Below are positions 9,901-17,873 of a stretch of DNA of 64,000 bases, piece after piece (position 1 is the stretch's first letter; each line of letters opens with the position of its first letter). Source of the DNA: Lysobacter arenosi (lineage in GTDB: Bacteria > Pseudomonadota > Gammaproteobacteria > Xanthomonadales > Xanthomonadaceae); contig NZ_CP071517.1 in NCBI RefSeq assembly GCF_016613475.2, forward strand, positions 3,839,001 to 3,903,000. The letters are read 5' to 3'. Both the position numbers and the translations under genes were made by a program. The notes beneath the pieces were generated by a model. That model was not told the DNA's origin and made no database searches. It worked only from the letters and a program-made list of their open reading frames with translations.

Positions 9901-11286
9901 CACGTCGATCAGGCGTGGACTGGAATCGAGCAGAAGGCCGATGCGTGTGCGCTCCGTGCTCGCGTCTGCGGTCGCAGCGCTCGCTTGCGCCTCGCGCAGG
10001 TTGGCGACGAGCAGCGGCAGGGCAGTGAAGGCATCGTTGTCCGCAAACTGATGCCAGGCTGCATCGCGCCGTTGCTGCCACAGGCTGTCGCGCACGCGCA
10101 CGGACTCGGCGGCGGCGCGGTTCGCGTTCTGCTCGGCGCGTCGCCACTGCAGCGATGTCGCAATCACGCCGGCAAGGAGGACGATGACGGCCAGGGATGC
10201 AACCGCGGCCAACCTGGGCTCACGCCGGGCCCAGCGCAGCGCGCGCTGCGGAATGCCGATCTGGCGCACGCTGACGGCGCGTCCATCGAGAAAGCGGGTC
10301 AGGTCATCGGCCAACGCACGTGCCGTCGGATAGCGCTGTCCCGGGTCGCGCTGCAGGCAATGCAGGCAGATTGCTTCGAGGTCGGCAGGAATGCCGGCAC
10401 GCAGCTTGCTGGGCGGCTCGATGTCGCGCGTCCGCACGCGCTCGATGACGTCGCGTGCATGTGCGCCCAGGTCGCGATCGTCACCGGGCGTCCGTTCTCC
10501 ACGCACTGGCGGCTGGCCGGTCAGCAGCTCGTACAGGATCGCGCCAAGGCCCCATACGTCGGTCCGCCGGTCGAGGATTCCCGCGCCCAGTTCGGTTTGC
10601 TCCGGTGCCATGTATTCCGGCGTGCCCGAGACCGCCTCATTGTCGGCGCCGGCACCGTGCACCAACCGCCGCGCCAGGCCGAAGTCGGCGATCTTGGTGG
10701 TGCCACCGACAGTCCTCAGGACATTGCCGGGCTTGAGGTCCAGGTGAAGCACGTCGAGCCGGTGGGCATAGTCGACTGCTTCGGCGACGTCGCCCAGCAG
10801 TGTTGCCGCGGCGCGCGCCGACATAGGGCCGTCGCGTTGCAACTGGACGTCGAGACTGACGCCCTCGACCAGTTCCATGGCGTAATAGATCAGCCCGCGG
10901 TGGTCGCCGATCTCGTAGACGGTGACGATGTTGGGATGCTGCAGGCGCGCGGCATGCTGGGCTTCGCTCTGGAATCGCGCGACGAACAGGTCCGATGCCC
11001 ACGGGCCGGCCGACAGCAGCTTCAGCGCCACGTCGCGCTCCAGGCGATGGTGGCGGGCCCGGTAGACCATCCCCATGCCTCCCTGGCCGATCAACTCCAG
11101 CAACTCGTATTCCCCGAGCGCGCGCTGGCCGGGATCGCCGAGGTCGAGCGCAAAGTCCGCGCCTGCGCCGGCGTCCTGGTCGAGCGCGTCGATCGTGCCG
11201 CTGCCAAAGGCAAGCCGCACCAGCATCAGCCGGGAAGACCTGCGGCCCGGATCGGCAGAGGTGCCTTCGACCTGGGCGTCGGTCAT
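6991..11286 (-). CDS. Membrane Ser/Thr protein kinase with C-terminal WD40-like sensor
   Basis: 1431 residues. Kinase domain about 60-340: glycine loop IGQGGMG (66-72), Lys89 in VALKLL, catalytic HLDLKPGNV (181-189), DFG (201-203) and TPEYMAPEQ. The usual HRD is HLD, so this is a non-RD kinase. One membrane span (about 358-378) follows. The next roughly 850 residues are repeats of beta-propeller type (recurring FSADGxxLA-like motifs), then a beta-rich unassigned domain of about 200 residues. The topology puts the kinase in the cytosol and the propeller in the periplasm. The start overlaps the stop of the ECF sigma gene (TCAT, 11283-11286), so the pair is translationally coupled; the kinase probably phosphorylates that sigma factor. 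Confidence 0.9.
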   Translation of the reverse strand: MTDAQVEGTSADPGRRSSRLMLVRLAFGSGTIDALDQDAGAGADFALDLGDPGQRALGEYELLELIGQGGMGMVYRARHHRLERDVALKLLSAGPWASDLFVARFQSEAQHAARLQHPNIVTVYEIGDHRGLIYYAMELVEGVSLDVQLQRDGPMSARAAATLLGDVAEAVDYAHRLDVLHLDLKPGNVLRTVGGTTKIADFGLARRLVHGAGADNEAVSGTPEYMAPEQTELGAGILDRRTDVWGLGAILYELLTGQPPVRGERTPGDDRDLGAHARDVIERVRTRDIEPPSKLRAGIPADLEAICLHCLQRDPGQRYPTARALADDLTRFLDGRAVSVRQIGIPQRALRWARREPRLAAVASLAVIVLLAGVIATSLQWRRAEQNANRAAAESVRVRDSLWQQRRDAAWHQFADNDAFTALPLLVANLREAQASAATADASTERTRIGLLLDSSPRLIDVIALANRIDAVALSADGSLVAAGCADGEIRLFETASGRERWRLATADFPKVLNDRDSIGHLAFSDDGRYLIATATWPTPVVNPSGQSMMLIDVATGRMQAPPATFPRFQDATFSADGSTAILRSSDGISRSFRTRDWMPRGPATGRDFAIGGWLFAPAAGHLAVWYTRDGDSSVDLLDPDTFALQHRTPRATAWTFSPDGRQLALGDNDGGVRLVDTRDGSERRLVPQPSGRVVWLSFSADGAWLASASEPGEVHAWNVEDGAQVMPPMRQSQAIWVKIDRKRGLLAVRADNRLQVFQLSDPRSAPLPLGPPLSSPGLLFMWSADVNFDNGMIATGGAEGELRLWRLTQPWHAVDPLAAAMPSDYASFDGQHLPYVDAGIAGVVDARSGRRLGAPLVHPQPVYFAELDARANTLVTLSGREARTWDWRTGRVLHGPVLLTQTPQRATLSARGDLLAFTYARAQGRDFVEVLRVLDLRRGTLLPSEASLAGPLAGMRFSTDASTIAAWGGVESDPRLIRVELLSRPPLRLRIPYAEGDVRDGAFSSDNKTFNAVLAAKADLSQGNELLRWDTQTGKLLGRTQLTGEPLALAVSASGSRLAVGGPTRTLLDGNGRIVGRLPKQPDQEPLLSAALSADGRWVAFALRRGVQLADAGSGQPLAPPLRLPVAHPDWIASVTFADDGSSLLASTWFGRRIVWPLRPDKRPVAEIARDAQLLGAAESDHGTPLSAPLTPATRSALRRNDPGAVALSPPLHAVTRPAPARSRTLPSQALDLGAFYTAALDQAAAQGGNTIDLSRLPSGHQRFLGTDYDVRGFIYLTMKELGTSWSGSFVDAVKGIPVGRKARGLVILGSSGTLAQSRQPTELGRVVLHYRDGATARLPLIWGRDFVAFWEDPRQFQQPRLAWYMPMENGWGSDSTSLFEMRLVNPHPERVIESIDLEATEQYWSAPIFVAITLQEVAAAPLRDPLGQP

Positions 11287-11933
11287 GGCGCGCGTTCCAG
11301 TGCTTCGCGCATCGCCTCGCGCTCAGCCCGATAGTCGTCGCTGCTGCGGGTGATTTCGGCCAGCTCCTCGTCGACCAGTTGGCGAAAGCGCTGGCGCAGG
11401 CGACGCACGGCCATCACGACGAACAATGGATGCACGCCGAGGGCGGCTGCGTCGCGGTCGTGCTCGGCCTTGCTGCCTTCGCTCGACAGATAATGCTGGA
11501 GGCGCTCGAAAACAGCCTGCCGCCCGGCCTCGTCCGCTTCGATCCGCAAGCGCCGCATCGCCAGTGCGATGACCTCGATCGCGAATTGCTGCCGCAAGGT
11601 CTGCTCATCGTGTCCGGAGTGCGCGGCATCGGCTTGCGTTGCCTGCGTCTGCGCCACGTAGCGTTCCAGCTCATCGAGCAGGAACAGGCGGAAGCGGCCG
11701 TACTCGGCGGCGCGGGCGATGCCCTCGCGGACAAGGTGATCGAAGAAGCCGCGGGTCATCCGCACCGCCTCTTCCGGCTCGAAGCCTCGATCGGCGAAGC
11801 AGGCTTGTACCGGTACCCAGTAGCGGATGCACAGTTCATCCAGGCGCGCCTGCCCCTGCTGTGGCTCCTGCAAGGCCGCCACCAGCGACCAGCGGGTGTT
11901 GTGGAAGTCGGCGATGGAGCGCGGCGTGGTCAT
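11283..11933 (-). CDS. ECF sigma factor coupled to the Ser/Thr kinase
   Basis: 216 residues. Begins with the FHNTRWSLVAAL motif typical of ECF sigma factors encoded next to Ser/Thr kinases; a sigma-2-like region follows (about 25-100) and a sigma-4 helix-turn-helix-like region near the C terminus (VRRLRQRFRQLVDEEL). No anti-sigma gene is adjacent; the overlapping kinase gene instead suggests activation by phosphorylation, as known for EcfK/PknS in Xanthomonas citri and EcfP/PknT in Vibrio. It lies 17 bp downstream of the receptor gene on the same strand. Target promoters cannot be read from the sequence. Confidence 0.85.
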   Translation of the reverse strand: MTTPRSIADFHNTRWSLVAALQEPQQGQARLDELCIRYWVPVQACFADRGFEPEEAVRMTRGFFDHLVREGIARAAEYGRFRLFLLDELERYVAQTQATQADAAHSGHDEQTLRQQFAIEVIALAMRRLRIEADEAGRQAVFERLQHYLSSEGSKAEHDRDAAALGVHPLFVVMAVRRLRQRFRQLVDEELAEITRSSDDYRAEREAMREALERAP

Positions 11934-11950
11934 GTGTCAGGTCGAGGAGG

Positions 11951-14788
11951 TCAGAAACGCTGCCGCCAGTTCACGTACCACATGCGCCCCGGGATGTCGT
12001 AGCTGGGGTCATAGGAGTTGAACGCGACATACGAAACGGGAGGGCCGCGGTCGAACAGATTGTTTACGCCAACACTGATCTGGATACGCGCGTGCGGTTC
12101 CCAGCGCCACTGCAGGTCGGTGTAGGTCACGGCATCGATGATGTGCTCGGGCGATCCAAAGAAGGTCGGGCTCTGGAAGTCGGGGCGATCGCAAAGTTCG
12201 ACATGGCCAGCCCCGGCGGGCTTCTCGCAGCTCTCGTCGAGCGGCGAGAAATAGCGCAGCCGGATCGTCGCGCCGAGCGACTGTCGACTCCAGTCCAGCG
12301 ACAACACCGAGCGAATGCGCCAGGCAGGGTCGAACAGGAAGAAGTTGCCGACAGCCGAAACCGGTGGCGCGTGCCTGGGAATTTCCTTCAGGTACTGGCT
12401 GAGGTAGACGGTGTCCCAGGCAAGACGGAAATCACCCGGTGCCGCTTGCCAGCCGTATCCCAGCGACAGGTCGTAACCCTCCAGTTCGTAGGCGCCGTAG
12501 TTGAACCGTCGTGCATCGATCTCGGTCAGGACACCGGTCGAAGGGTCTCGCCGCACTTGCTGGCACGCGCTGGCAATGGCCTCGACGTAGCACAGCCATG
12601 GCAGCAGGTAATCGGGGATCTCGTCGATCGTGTCCTGCAGTTCGATCCGCCACCAGTCCAGCGACAGGTCCAGGCCGGCGATGGCGGCGGGACTCCACAC
12701 CACGCCCAGGGTGCGGTTGCGCGCCTGCTCGGGTTGCAGGTCGGGATTCGACCCGGAACGCACCTTGGGGCCGACCTGCGGATCGAACCCGTCTGCCGGC
12801 ACGCCGTCGGCCTGGCAGCGTTCGGCGGTGGCCTGCGTCGGTGGATACACGCACGGGTCAAGGCCGGGAATGTCCAGGCCGGCAGCCTGGAACGAGCCGC
12901 TGAAGGCGAACAACTCACTCACCGACGGTGCCCGGTAACCCTGCGACCACGTGGCGCGAACCAGCCAGTCCGCACCGGGCCGCCAGGCGATGCCGAGCTT
13001 GTAATTGCTGGTGCTGCCGAACGTGGAGTAGTCCGAATAGCGCATCGCTGCGCTGACCTCGAGGGTGTCCGCCAACGGCCTATCGGCCAGCAATGGCAGG
13101 TTGAGCTCCATGTAAGCCTCGCGGGCGCGGACATGGCCGGAGATGGCGTCCGTCAGGTTGCTGCCGAAGCTGATGGTGTCGTCAGCCAGCAGCGGGTCCA
13201 GATCGATGCGGGCGCTCTCGCGGCGGTATTCCATGCCGGCGGCTACCGCGAGGGGACCCGCCGGCAGTTCGACCAGGTCTCCGCTGATGCCGACGGTGAC
13301 GTCGCGAAGCTCGCGTACTTCGTCCAGCCCGCCGGTGGCGGAGATCGAGGCGAGCATTTCTGCGCTCAGCCCGTCCTGCCCGTGCAGGAAGTCCAGCGGC
13401 ACACAATCGGGCACCGGTGCCGTCGCGGTGCCACAGCGCGGCGTGCCTACGGCGTCGCGGAACGAGGGGCCGATGCCCAGTCCCAGCCGATCCAGATCGT
13501 AGCCGCCGGAGATCGACTTCTCCTCGTGCGTTCGACCGTCGATCACGTTCACGTCCCAATCAAATCGCCGGCGTCCCCACTGCACGACCCCTTCGAGGCC
13601 CAGCGAGAGGTAATGCGTCTGCACATCCTGCTCGAACCGTCGCTTGCGACCGACCGGGCGAAAGCTGAAGAAGGTCACCGGTTGCCCGAACGAGTTGTAG
13701 ATGCTGTCGCTGGCAATGGCGTGCTGGCCCGGCTCGTCGCCCGCGTCGAACTGGGTGATCGGCGTGGGCGCCAGTTCCTGGCTGGACCGGCGCCGATGCA
13801 GCAGCAGTTCCGAACGGAACAACACGGCATCCGACAGCTCGTAGTGGGCCTGCGCAAAGAGCGCGGTGCGCTCGTATGGCGTGCGCAGATAGTTCTCGGG
13901 CGCGAAGTTGTAGCTGTCGCTACGAAAATCGAAGGTGCGATAGCCGCCCTGTTGTCGATCCCAGGTCAGTTGCCCGTCGGTCGCGCCGTCGGGGAGCAGA
14001 TCACCGCCCGGGCCGAAACCGAACCGGCCGTCGGGGGTGTTCGCCGAGGCGCCGGCAAACTGGTCATTGGCTGGAAGGCCGAACGTTGGAACTGCCGAGA
14101 TGGCGCGATCGCCGGCCCATATCGGCCGCTGGTCAGCGAACGACAGGTTGACGACCACGCCGCCGCGGGCACCGCTGCGGCCCCAGGTGATGTCGGCGGC
14201 GCGACGTTCGCCGTCGCCATGTTCACTGCTGGCGTAGTAGAGGTTGGATTCGACTCCGTCGTAACTGTCGCGGGTGATGATGTTGACCACGCCTGCAATC
14301 GCGTCGGAGCCGTAAATCGCCGACGCGCCGTCGGTGAGGACCTCGATTCGTTCGACGATCGGAAGCGGAATACTGCCGACATCGATCGCCCCGTCGAGCG
14401 AGTTGACGTAACGATGACCGTTGAGCAGCACCAGCGTGCGCACGGCGCCGAGGTTGCGCAGGTCGACCCGCGTCTCGCCATTGCCACCGTTGTTGTAGTC
14501 GCTGTTGAGGTCGGACCCGTGCTGCGGCAGTTGCTGCAGTATTTCCCCGACGTTGCTCAGGCCGGTCTGCAGCAACTGTTCGCGATCGAGCACGAGCAGC
14601 GGCTGCGAAGTCTCCTGTTCAACACGGCGCAGATGGCTTCCGGTCACCTCCACCGTGGCCAGCGTCGTTGCATCCTCTTCCGGTGCCACCTGGGCGACGG
14701 CCGACGCCTGCCACAGGGCAAGCGCGAGTGCGCCGCTCACGGTGGCCCGATGCGGGGGCGGGTGCCGCTGGCAAGGGCGGTGGTCCAT
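11951..14788 (-). CDS. TonB-dependent outer-membrane receptor
   Basis: 945 residues from the ATG at 14788, chosen because it precedes a signal peptide (ALALALWQASAVAQ). A plug domain follows, with a TonB-box-like stretch (LATVEVTGSHLRR), LVLLNGHRYVNS, and IEVLTDGASAIYGSDAIAGV, then a large barrel ending in an aromatic-terminal WRQRF. This is the large, peptide/carbohydrate-type receptor class abundant in Xanthomonads rather than a siderophore receptor. Its location between two ECF sigma genes and upstream of the kinase suggests that it belongs to the same regulon or delivers the signal. Substrate unknown. Confidence 0.9.
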   Translation of the reverse strand: MDHRPCQRHPPPHRATVSGALALALWQASAVAQVAPEEDATTLATVEVTGSHLRRVEQETSQPLLVLDREQLLQTGLSNVGEILQQLPQHGSDLNSDYNNGGNGETRVDLRNLGAVRTLVLLNGHRYVNSLDGAIDVGSIPLPIVERIEVLTDGASAIYGSDAIAGVVNIITRDSYDGVESNLYYASSEHGDGERRAADITWGRSGARGGVVVNLSFADQRPIWAGDRAISAVPTFGLPANDQFAGASANTPDGRFGFGPGGDLLPDGATDGQLTWDRQQGGYRTFDFRSDSYNFAPENYLRTPYERTALFAQAHYELSDAVLFRSELLLHRRRSSQELAPTPITQFDAGDEPGQHAIASDSIYNSFGQPVTFFSFRPVGRKRRFEQDVQTHYLSLGLEGVVQWGRRRFDWDVNVIDGRTHEEKSISGGYDLDRLGLGIGPSFRDAVGTPRCGTATAPVPDCVPLDFLHGQDGLSAEMLASISATGGLDEVRELRDVTVGISGDLVELPAGPLAVAAGMEYRRESARIDLDPLLADDTISFGSNLTDAISGHVRAREAYMELNLPLLADRPLADTLEVSAAMRYSDYSTFGSTSNYKLGIAWRPGADWLVRATWSQGYRAPSVSELFAFSGSFQAAGLDIPGLDPCVYPPTQATAERCQADGVPADGFDPQVGPKVRSGSNPDLQPEQARNRTLGVVWSPAAIAGLDLSLDWWRIELQDTIDEIPDYLLPWLCYVEAIASACQQVRRDPSTGVLTEIDARRFNYGAYELEGYDLSLGYGWQAAPGDFRLAWDTVYLSQYLKEIPRHAPPVSAVGNFFLFDPAWRIRSVLSLDWSRQSLGATIRLRYFSPLDESCEKPAGAGHVELCDRPDFQSPTFFGSPEHIIDAVTYTDLQWRWEPHARIQISVGVNNLFDRGPPVSYVAFNSYDPSYDIPGRMWYVNWRQRF

Positions 14789-14892
14789 CAGTCTGGCGAA
14801 CGTGACCGTCTCGCGGCGGCGGCCGTCACGGGGCGGCCGCCGCACGTGCGCCTGCCCAGCGGTGGCAGGCGCGAACTTGTCCGGTTGCGTGC

Positions 14893-15216
14893 TCAATCGT
14901 GGTTCGAGACGTCGGCGACCGAACGATCGCCGTCGGCACGCCCATCGACCTGCGGTGGCGGGAGCTCGATCGGCTGGCCGCTGAGCAGACGCTCGTAGTT
15001 GGCCTTGCCGACCGACTTGATCAGCTGCCGCCTGGAGCGGTCGTAAGTAGCACGGTACTCGGCGAACGCCGTGCGGTTGCCGACGAGCATGCGCACCTTG
15101 CGTTCGCTCAGGCCCGACTGCTTCGCGAGCACGCTGATGGGGTTCTCCTCGGCGAATGCCGGTGCCAGTACGACGGCGATCAGGACGGATACGGTGATTG
15201 CGTGACGGGATTTCAT
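14893..15216 (-). CDS. Small secreted protein, paralogue of the one at 17325
   Basis: 107 residues with a clear signal peptide (MKSRHAITVSVLIAVVLAPAFA), then a core of about 60 residues containing GLSERKVRMLVGNRTAFAEY and YDRSRRQLI, and an acidic/polar tail. The same core occurs in the gene at 17325-17642 (GLSERKVQMIVGNRTAFAEY), so the two are recent paralogues. I do not recognise a named family. It lies between a sigma gene and the TonB receptor on the same strand with about 100 bp on either side, which suggests a periplasmic partner of this cluster. Confidence 0.75.
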   Translation of the reverse strand: MKSRHAITVSVLIAVVLAPAFAEENPISVLAKQSGLSERKVRMLVGNRTAFAEYRATYDRSRRQLIKSVGKANYERLLSGQPIELPPPQVDGRADGDRSVADVSNHD

Positions 15217-15318
15217 GGCGGTCTCCTGGGTTGGCTCCTGGTCCGGGCGATCGTTGTGTCCCGGCAGAAACAGGTTCAGGAAATGCGCCGGAAGATTACG
15301 ACCGGACGCTTGCGCAGT

Positions 15319-16008
15319 TCATGTCATCTCGTCCAGCGCGCCACGAAGTTCCGCCAGTTCGCGCTCCAGTGCCTCCGGGCTGCCGACGGTCTGCAGCAGT
15401 TCCAGCCGCACCAGCTGGCGCAGGCGCTGGCGCATCCGGTGCGTCTGCACGGCCAGGGTGTTCGTGCGTAATCCATTGGCGACGGCGATCGCCCTGAGCT
15501 CGTCGCCTTCGGCACGTTCCAGCAACAGCGGCGCCAGTTGCCGGAACTGGTCGAGCTTGCCGGCGCTCGACCATTCTTCTTCGAGGCGCTGCATTGCATG
15601 CTCCAGCACCGTGCCCATCCACGCTCGCATGAACGCGTCCTCAGGCGATTGACCATCGCTGGCGATCACTTCCAGCAAGGATCCGGACTCGACCGTCCTG
15701 CCACCGCGCTTGAGCGCCCCGGCGCGTTCGTACTGGTCGGACAGGAAACGACGCAGTGCGGTCAACATCAACGCGCGGAAGCTGCCGCGCTGAGGGTCGG
15801 CTTCGGCATACCAGCCGCGTTCGATGAAGCGCAGGAAGAAGGCCTGGGTCAGGTCTTCTGCATCGTTGCCGTAGCCGCTGTGGCGAATGAACGCCAACAC
15901 CGGAGGGCGATAGGCCTGGCACAACTGGTCCAGCGCGGCCTGGGCCCGTGACGGCGAGTCACGGGCGGCCGCGATCAGGCTCCAGCGGGTGGTCCGGAAC
16001 GCGTTCAT
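15319..16008 (-). CDS. ECF sigma factor, kinase-associated type, second copy
   Basis: 229 residues from the ATG at 16008 (MNAFRTTRWSLIAAARDSP). The N-terminal TRWSL motif is shared with the sigma factor at 11283, placing both in the same subgroup. Sigma-2 region: YGNDAEDLTQAFFLRFIERGW; sigma-4 region: NTLAVQTHRMRQRLRQLVR. Reading frame extends upstream without family match. It is the first gene of the minus-strand cluster and has no kinase of its own nearby, so either the single kinase acts on both factors or this one has a distant partner. Confidence 0.85.
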   Translation of the reverse strand: MNAFRTTRWSLIAAARDSPSRAQAALDQLCQAYRPPVLAFIRHSGYGNDAEDLTQAFFLRFIERGWYAEADPQRGSFRALMLTALRRFLSDQYERAGALKRGGRTVESGSLLEVIASDGQSPEDAFMRAWMGTVLEHAMQRLEEEWSSAGKLDQFRQLAPLLLERAEGDELRAIAVANGLRTNTLAVQTHRMRQRLRQLVRLELLQTVGSPEALERELAELRGALDEMT

Positions 16009-16106
16009 CGGAACGGCCTCGTCAGCGTGGGTCCATCGACGATCCTTGCAGGTCGCAACAGCCAGAACGCGGCCAGTTGCTCCGGCCGGTCTGCTAACTT
16101 TGCTGA

Positions 16107-17189
16107 ATGGACTCACTGACCCAGATCGTGCTCGGCGCCGCCGTCGCCGCCGCCATCGCCCCGCCGGGGCATCGACGCGCGGCGCTGTTGGCTGGCGCCG
16201 CCCTGGGCACGTTGCCTGACCTCGACGTTCTGCCAGTCAATCTGCTGACCAGCGACCCGGTCGAACGGATGACCTGGCACCGAAGTCTGAGCCACTCGCT
16301 GCTGGTGCTGCCGTTCGTCGCCTGGGCGATCTGGGCGTGGTTCCGCGGTCGCGGCGGCCGTGTGGCGCAGGCGCCGCGTCGATGGTTCTGGGCGATCGCG
16401 CTGGCGCTGGTCACGCATCCAGTGCTGGATGCATTCACCGTGTACGGAACCCAGCTGTTGTGGCCGCTGCCGTTCAGGCCAGTCATGTGGTCGAGCGTAT
16501 TCATCATCGACCCGCTCTATACGATCTGGTTGCTGCTCGCCTGCGTGATCGCCTGGTTCTGGCGCGAGCGGCGACTGGTGCAGCCGGCGCTGCTGGCAGG
16601 GTTGACGATGAGCACGCTCTATCTGGGGGCGTCGCTGTGGGCCAAGCACCAGGTCGAACAGGAAGCCGAGCGCGCGCTGGCCGCGCACAACCTCGAAGAC
16701 GCACCGCGATTCTCGGTGCCGATGCCGTTCAACATCCTGTTGTGGCGGGTGGTGGCGATGACGCCGGAGGGATTCGTCGAAGGTGAGCGCTCATTGGTGG
16801 CCGACCGTGGGCCAATGCGATTGCGCGAGTACCCCTCGGACGTGCAGGCGCTGGCTGCAGTCTTCGACTATCCCAGCGTGCAGCGCCTGAACTGGTTCAA
16901 CCGTGGATTCATGAAAGCGCAGGAGCGCGATGGCGTGCTGGTGCTGTCGGACCTGCGCATGGGCGCCGAACCGGATTACACCTTCCGCTTTGCCGTTGCC
17001 CGGCGTGAAGGCGGCAGCTGGGACGAAATGCCGCCCGAGCAGCTGAAATGGCCCTGGGAGGCCAATCGCAGGCTCAGTGCCATGTGGCAACGGATCTGGA
17101 ATGCGCCGACGAACGAATCCGATGTCAGCGGCGCGGCGATGCAGCGGCCGTCGGTGAGGGCGGCGGCGGGGACCACGGTCAAACGCTGA
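16107..17189 (+). CDS. Membrane-bound metal-dependent hydrolase, YdjM/DUF457 family
   Basis: 360 residues. The N-terminal half has several membrane segments and the family His/Asp signatures LPDLDVLP, TWHRSLSHS and THPVLDAFTVYG, consistent with a YdjM/YfhO-like integral inner-membrane protein annotated as a metal-dependent hydrolase; the true activity of the family is poorly defined. The C-terminal half (about 190-360) is soluble. Divergent from the sigma gene at 16008 with about 100 bp between, so promoters for both lie in that gap. Confidence 0.75.
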   Translation: MDSLTQIVLGAAVAAAIAPPGHRRAALLAGAALGTLPDLDVLPVNLLTSDPVERMTWHRSLSHSLLVLPFVAWAIWAWFRGRGGRVAQAPRRWFWAIALALVTHPVLDAFTVYGTQLLWPLPFRPVMWSSVFIIDPLYTIWLLLACVIAWFWRERRLVQPALLAGLTMSTLYLGASLWAKHQVEQEAERALAAHNLEDAPRFSVPMPFNILLWRVVAMTPEGFVEGERSLVADRGPMRLREYPSDVQALAAVFDYPSVQRLNWFNRGFMKAQERDGVLVLSDLRMGAEPDYTFRFAVARREGGSWDEMPPEQLKWPWEANRRLSAMWQRIWNAPTNESDVSGAAMQRPSVRAAAGTTVKR

Positions 17190-17324
17190 GTCATGCACCT
17201 GGCCAGCCACCTGGGCCGCGTGTCATTCACACGGCCCTTGGGTGGAAGGTGACCTCATGGTTGTCCGCCTCGGGACGTGCCAGCCTCGGTTCCCGCAAGC
17301 AATCGCGGGATGCGTTGAGTGGGA

Positions 17325-17642
17325 TTACAGGGCGTCGTTGAATTCGCGCTTTACCTGGACGATGTATTCGCGACCGTCCTTGTCGGTGATCGCCACGGAC
17401 TCGCCGTTCATCAACTGCTCGTACCTGACCTCGCCGATGGCATTCACGAACTTCTTGAGTGCGCGATCGTAGGTGTAGGGATACTCGGCGAATGCGGTGC
17501 GGTTGCCGACGATCATCTGGACCTTGCGCTCACTCAGTCCGGTGACCTGTGCCAGGTCGCCGATGGGGTCCTTGCTCTGCTCCGCCCACGCCGGCATCGA
17601 TGCCGCAAGCGCCAGCGCGATAAACGCAATCTTCGCTTTCAT
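17325..17642 (-). CDS. Small secreted protein, paralogue of the one at 14893
   Basis: 105 residues. Signal peptide MKAKIAFIALALAASMPAWA, then GLSERKVQMIVGNRTAFAEY, YDRALKKFV and a C-terminal stretch that resembles a small beta strand unit (DGREYIVQVKREF). The start at 17642 is chosen for the signal peptide and the GGAGGC ribosome site just upstream. Matches the protein at 14893 over about 60 residues, but here it stands alone between the opposite-strand hydrolase gene and a methyltransferase. Function unknown. Confidence 0.75.
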   Translation of the reverse strand: MKAKIAFIALALAASMPAWAEQSKDPIGDLAQVTGLSERKVQMIVGNRTAFAEYPYTYDRALKKFVNAIGEVRYEQLMNGESVAITDKDGREYIVQVKREFNDAL

Positions 17643-17873
17643 GAGTTGCCTCCTGATCGGATCGATCCACCGGGGCGTTACGGCGGGGTCCGCAGTAGGG
17701 GACACCCCGGCATGGCATAGAGTCGGTCAAAAGACGTGGCGATTGCATCGCCCATAGGGGACTGTGACTTTCGACCTGCACCACTGGTCGCAATCACAAC
17801 TGCAGCACAATCGTCACGCAATGCGCGTATGCGTGCGATCGATTGGTTTCATCCGAAATTGATGAAAGTCTCG

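Noticed and set aside
7645..11334. A 1229-residue open frame on the plus strand opposite the kinase gene
   Set aside because: High-GC third-position bias on the minus-strand gene produces long open antisense frames; its Gln/Arg/Ala/His-rich translation has no family signature. The same holds for the frames opposite ahcY, metK, the TonB receptors, fadE and the GMC gene.
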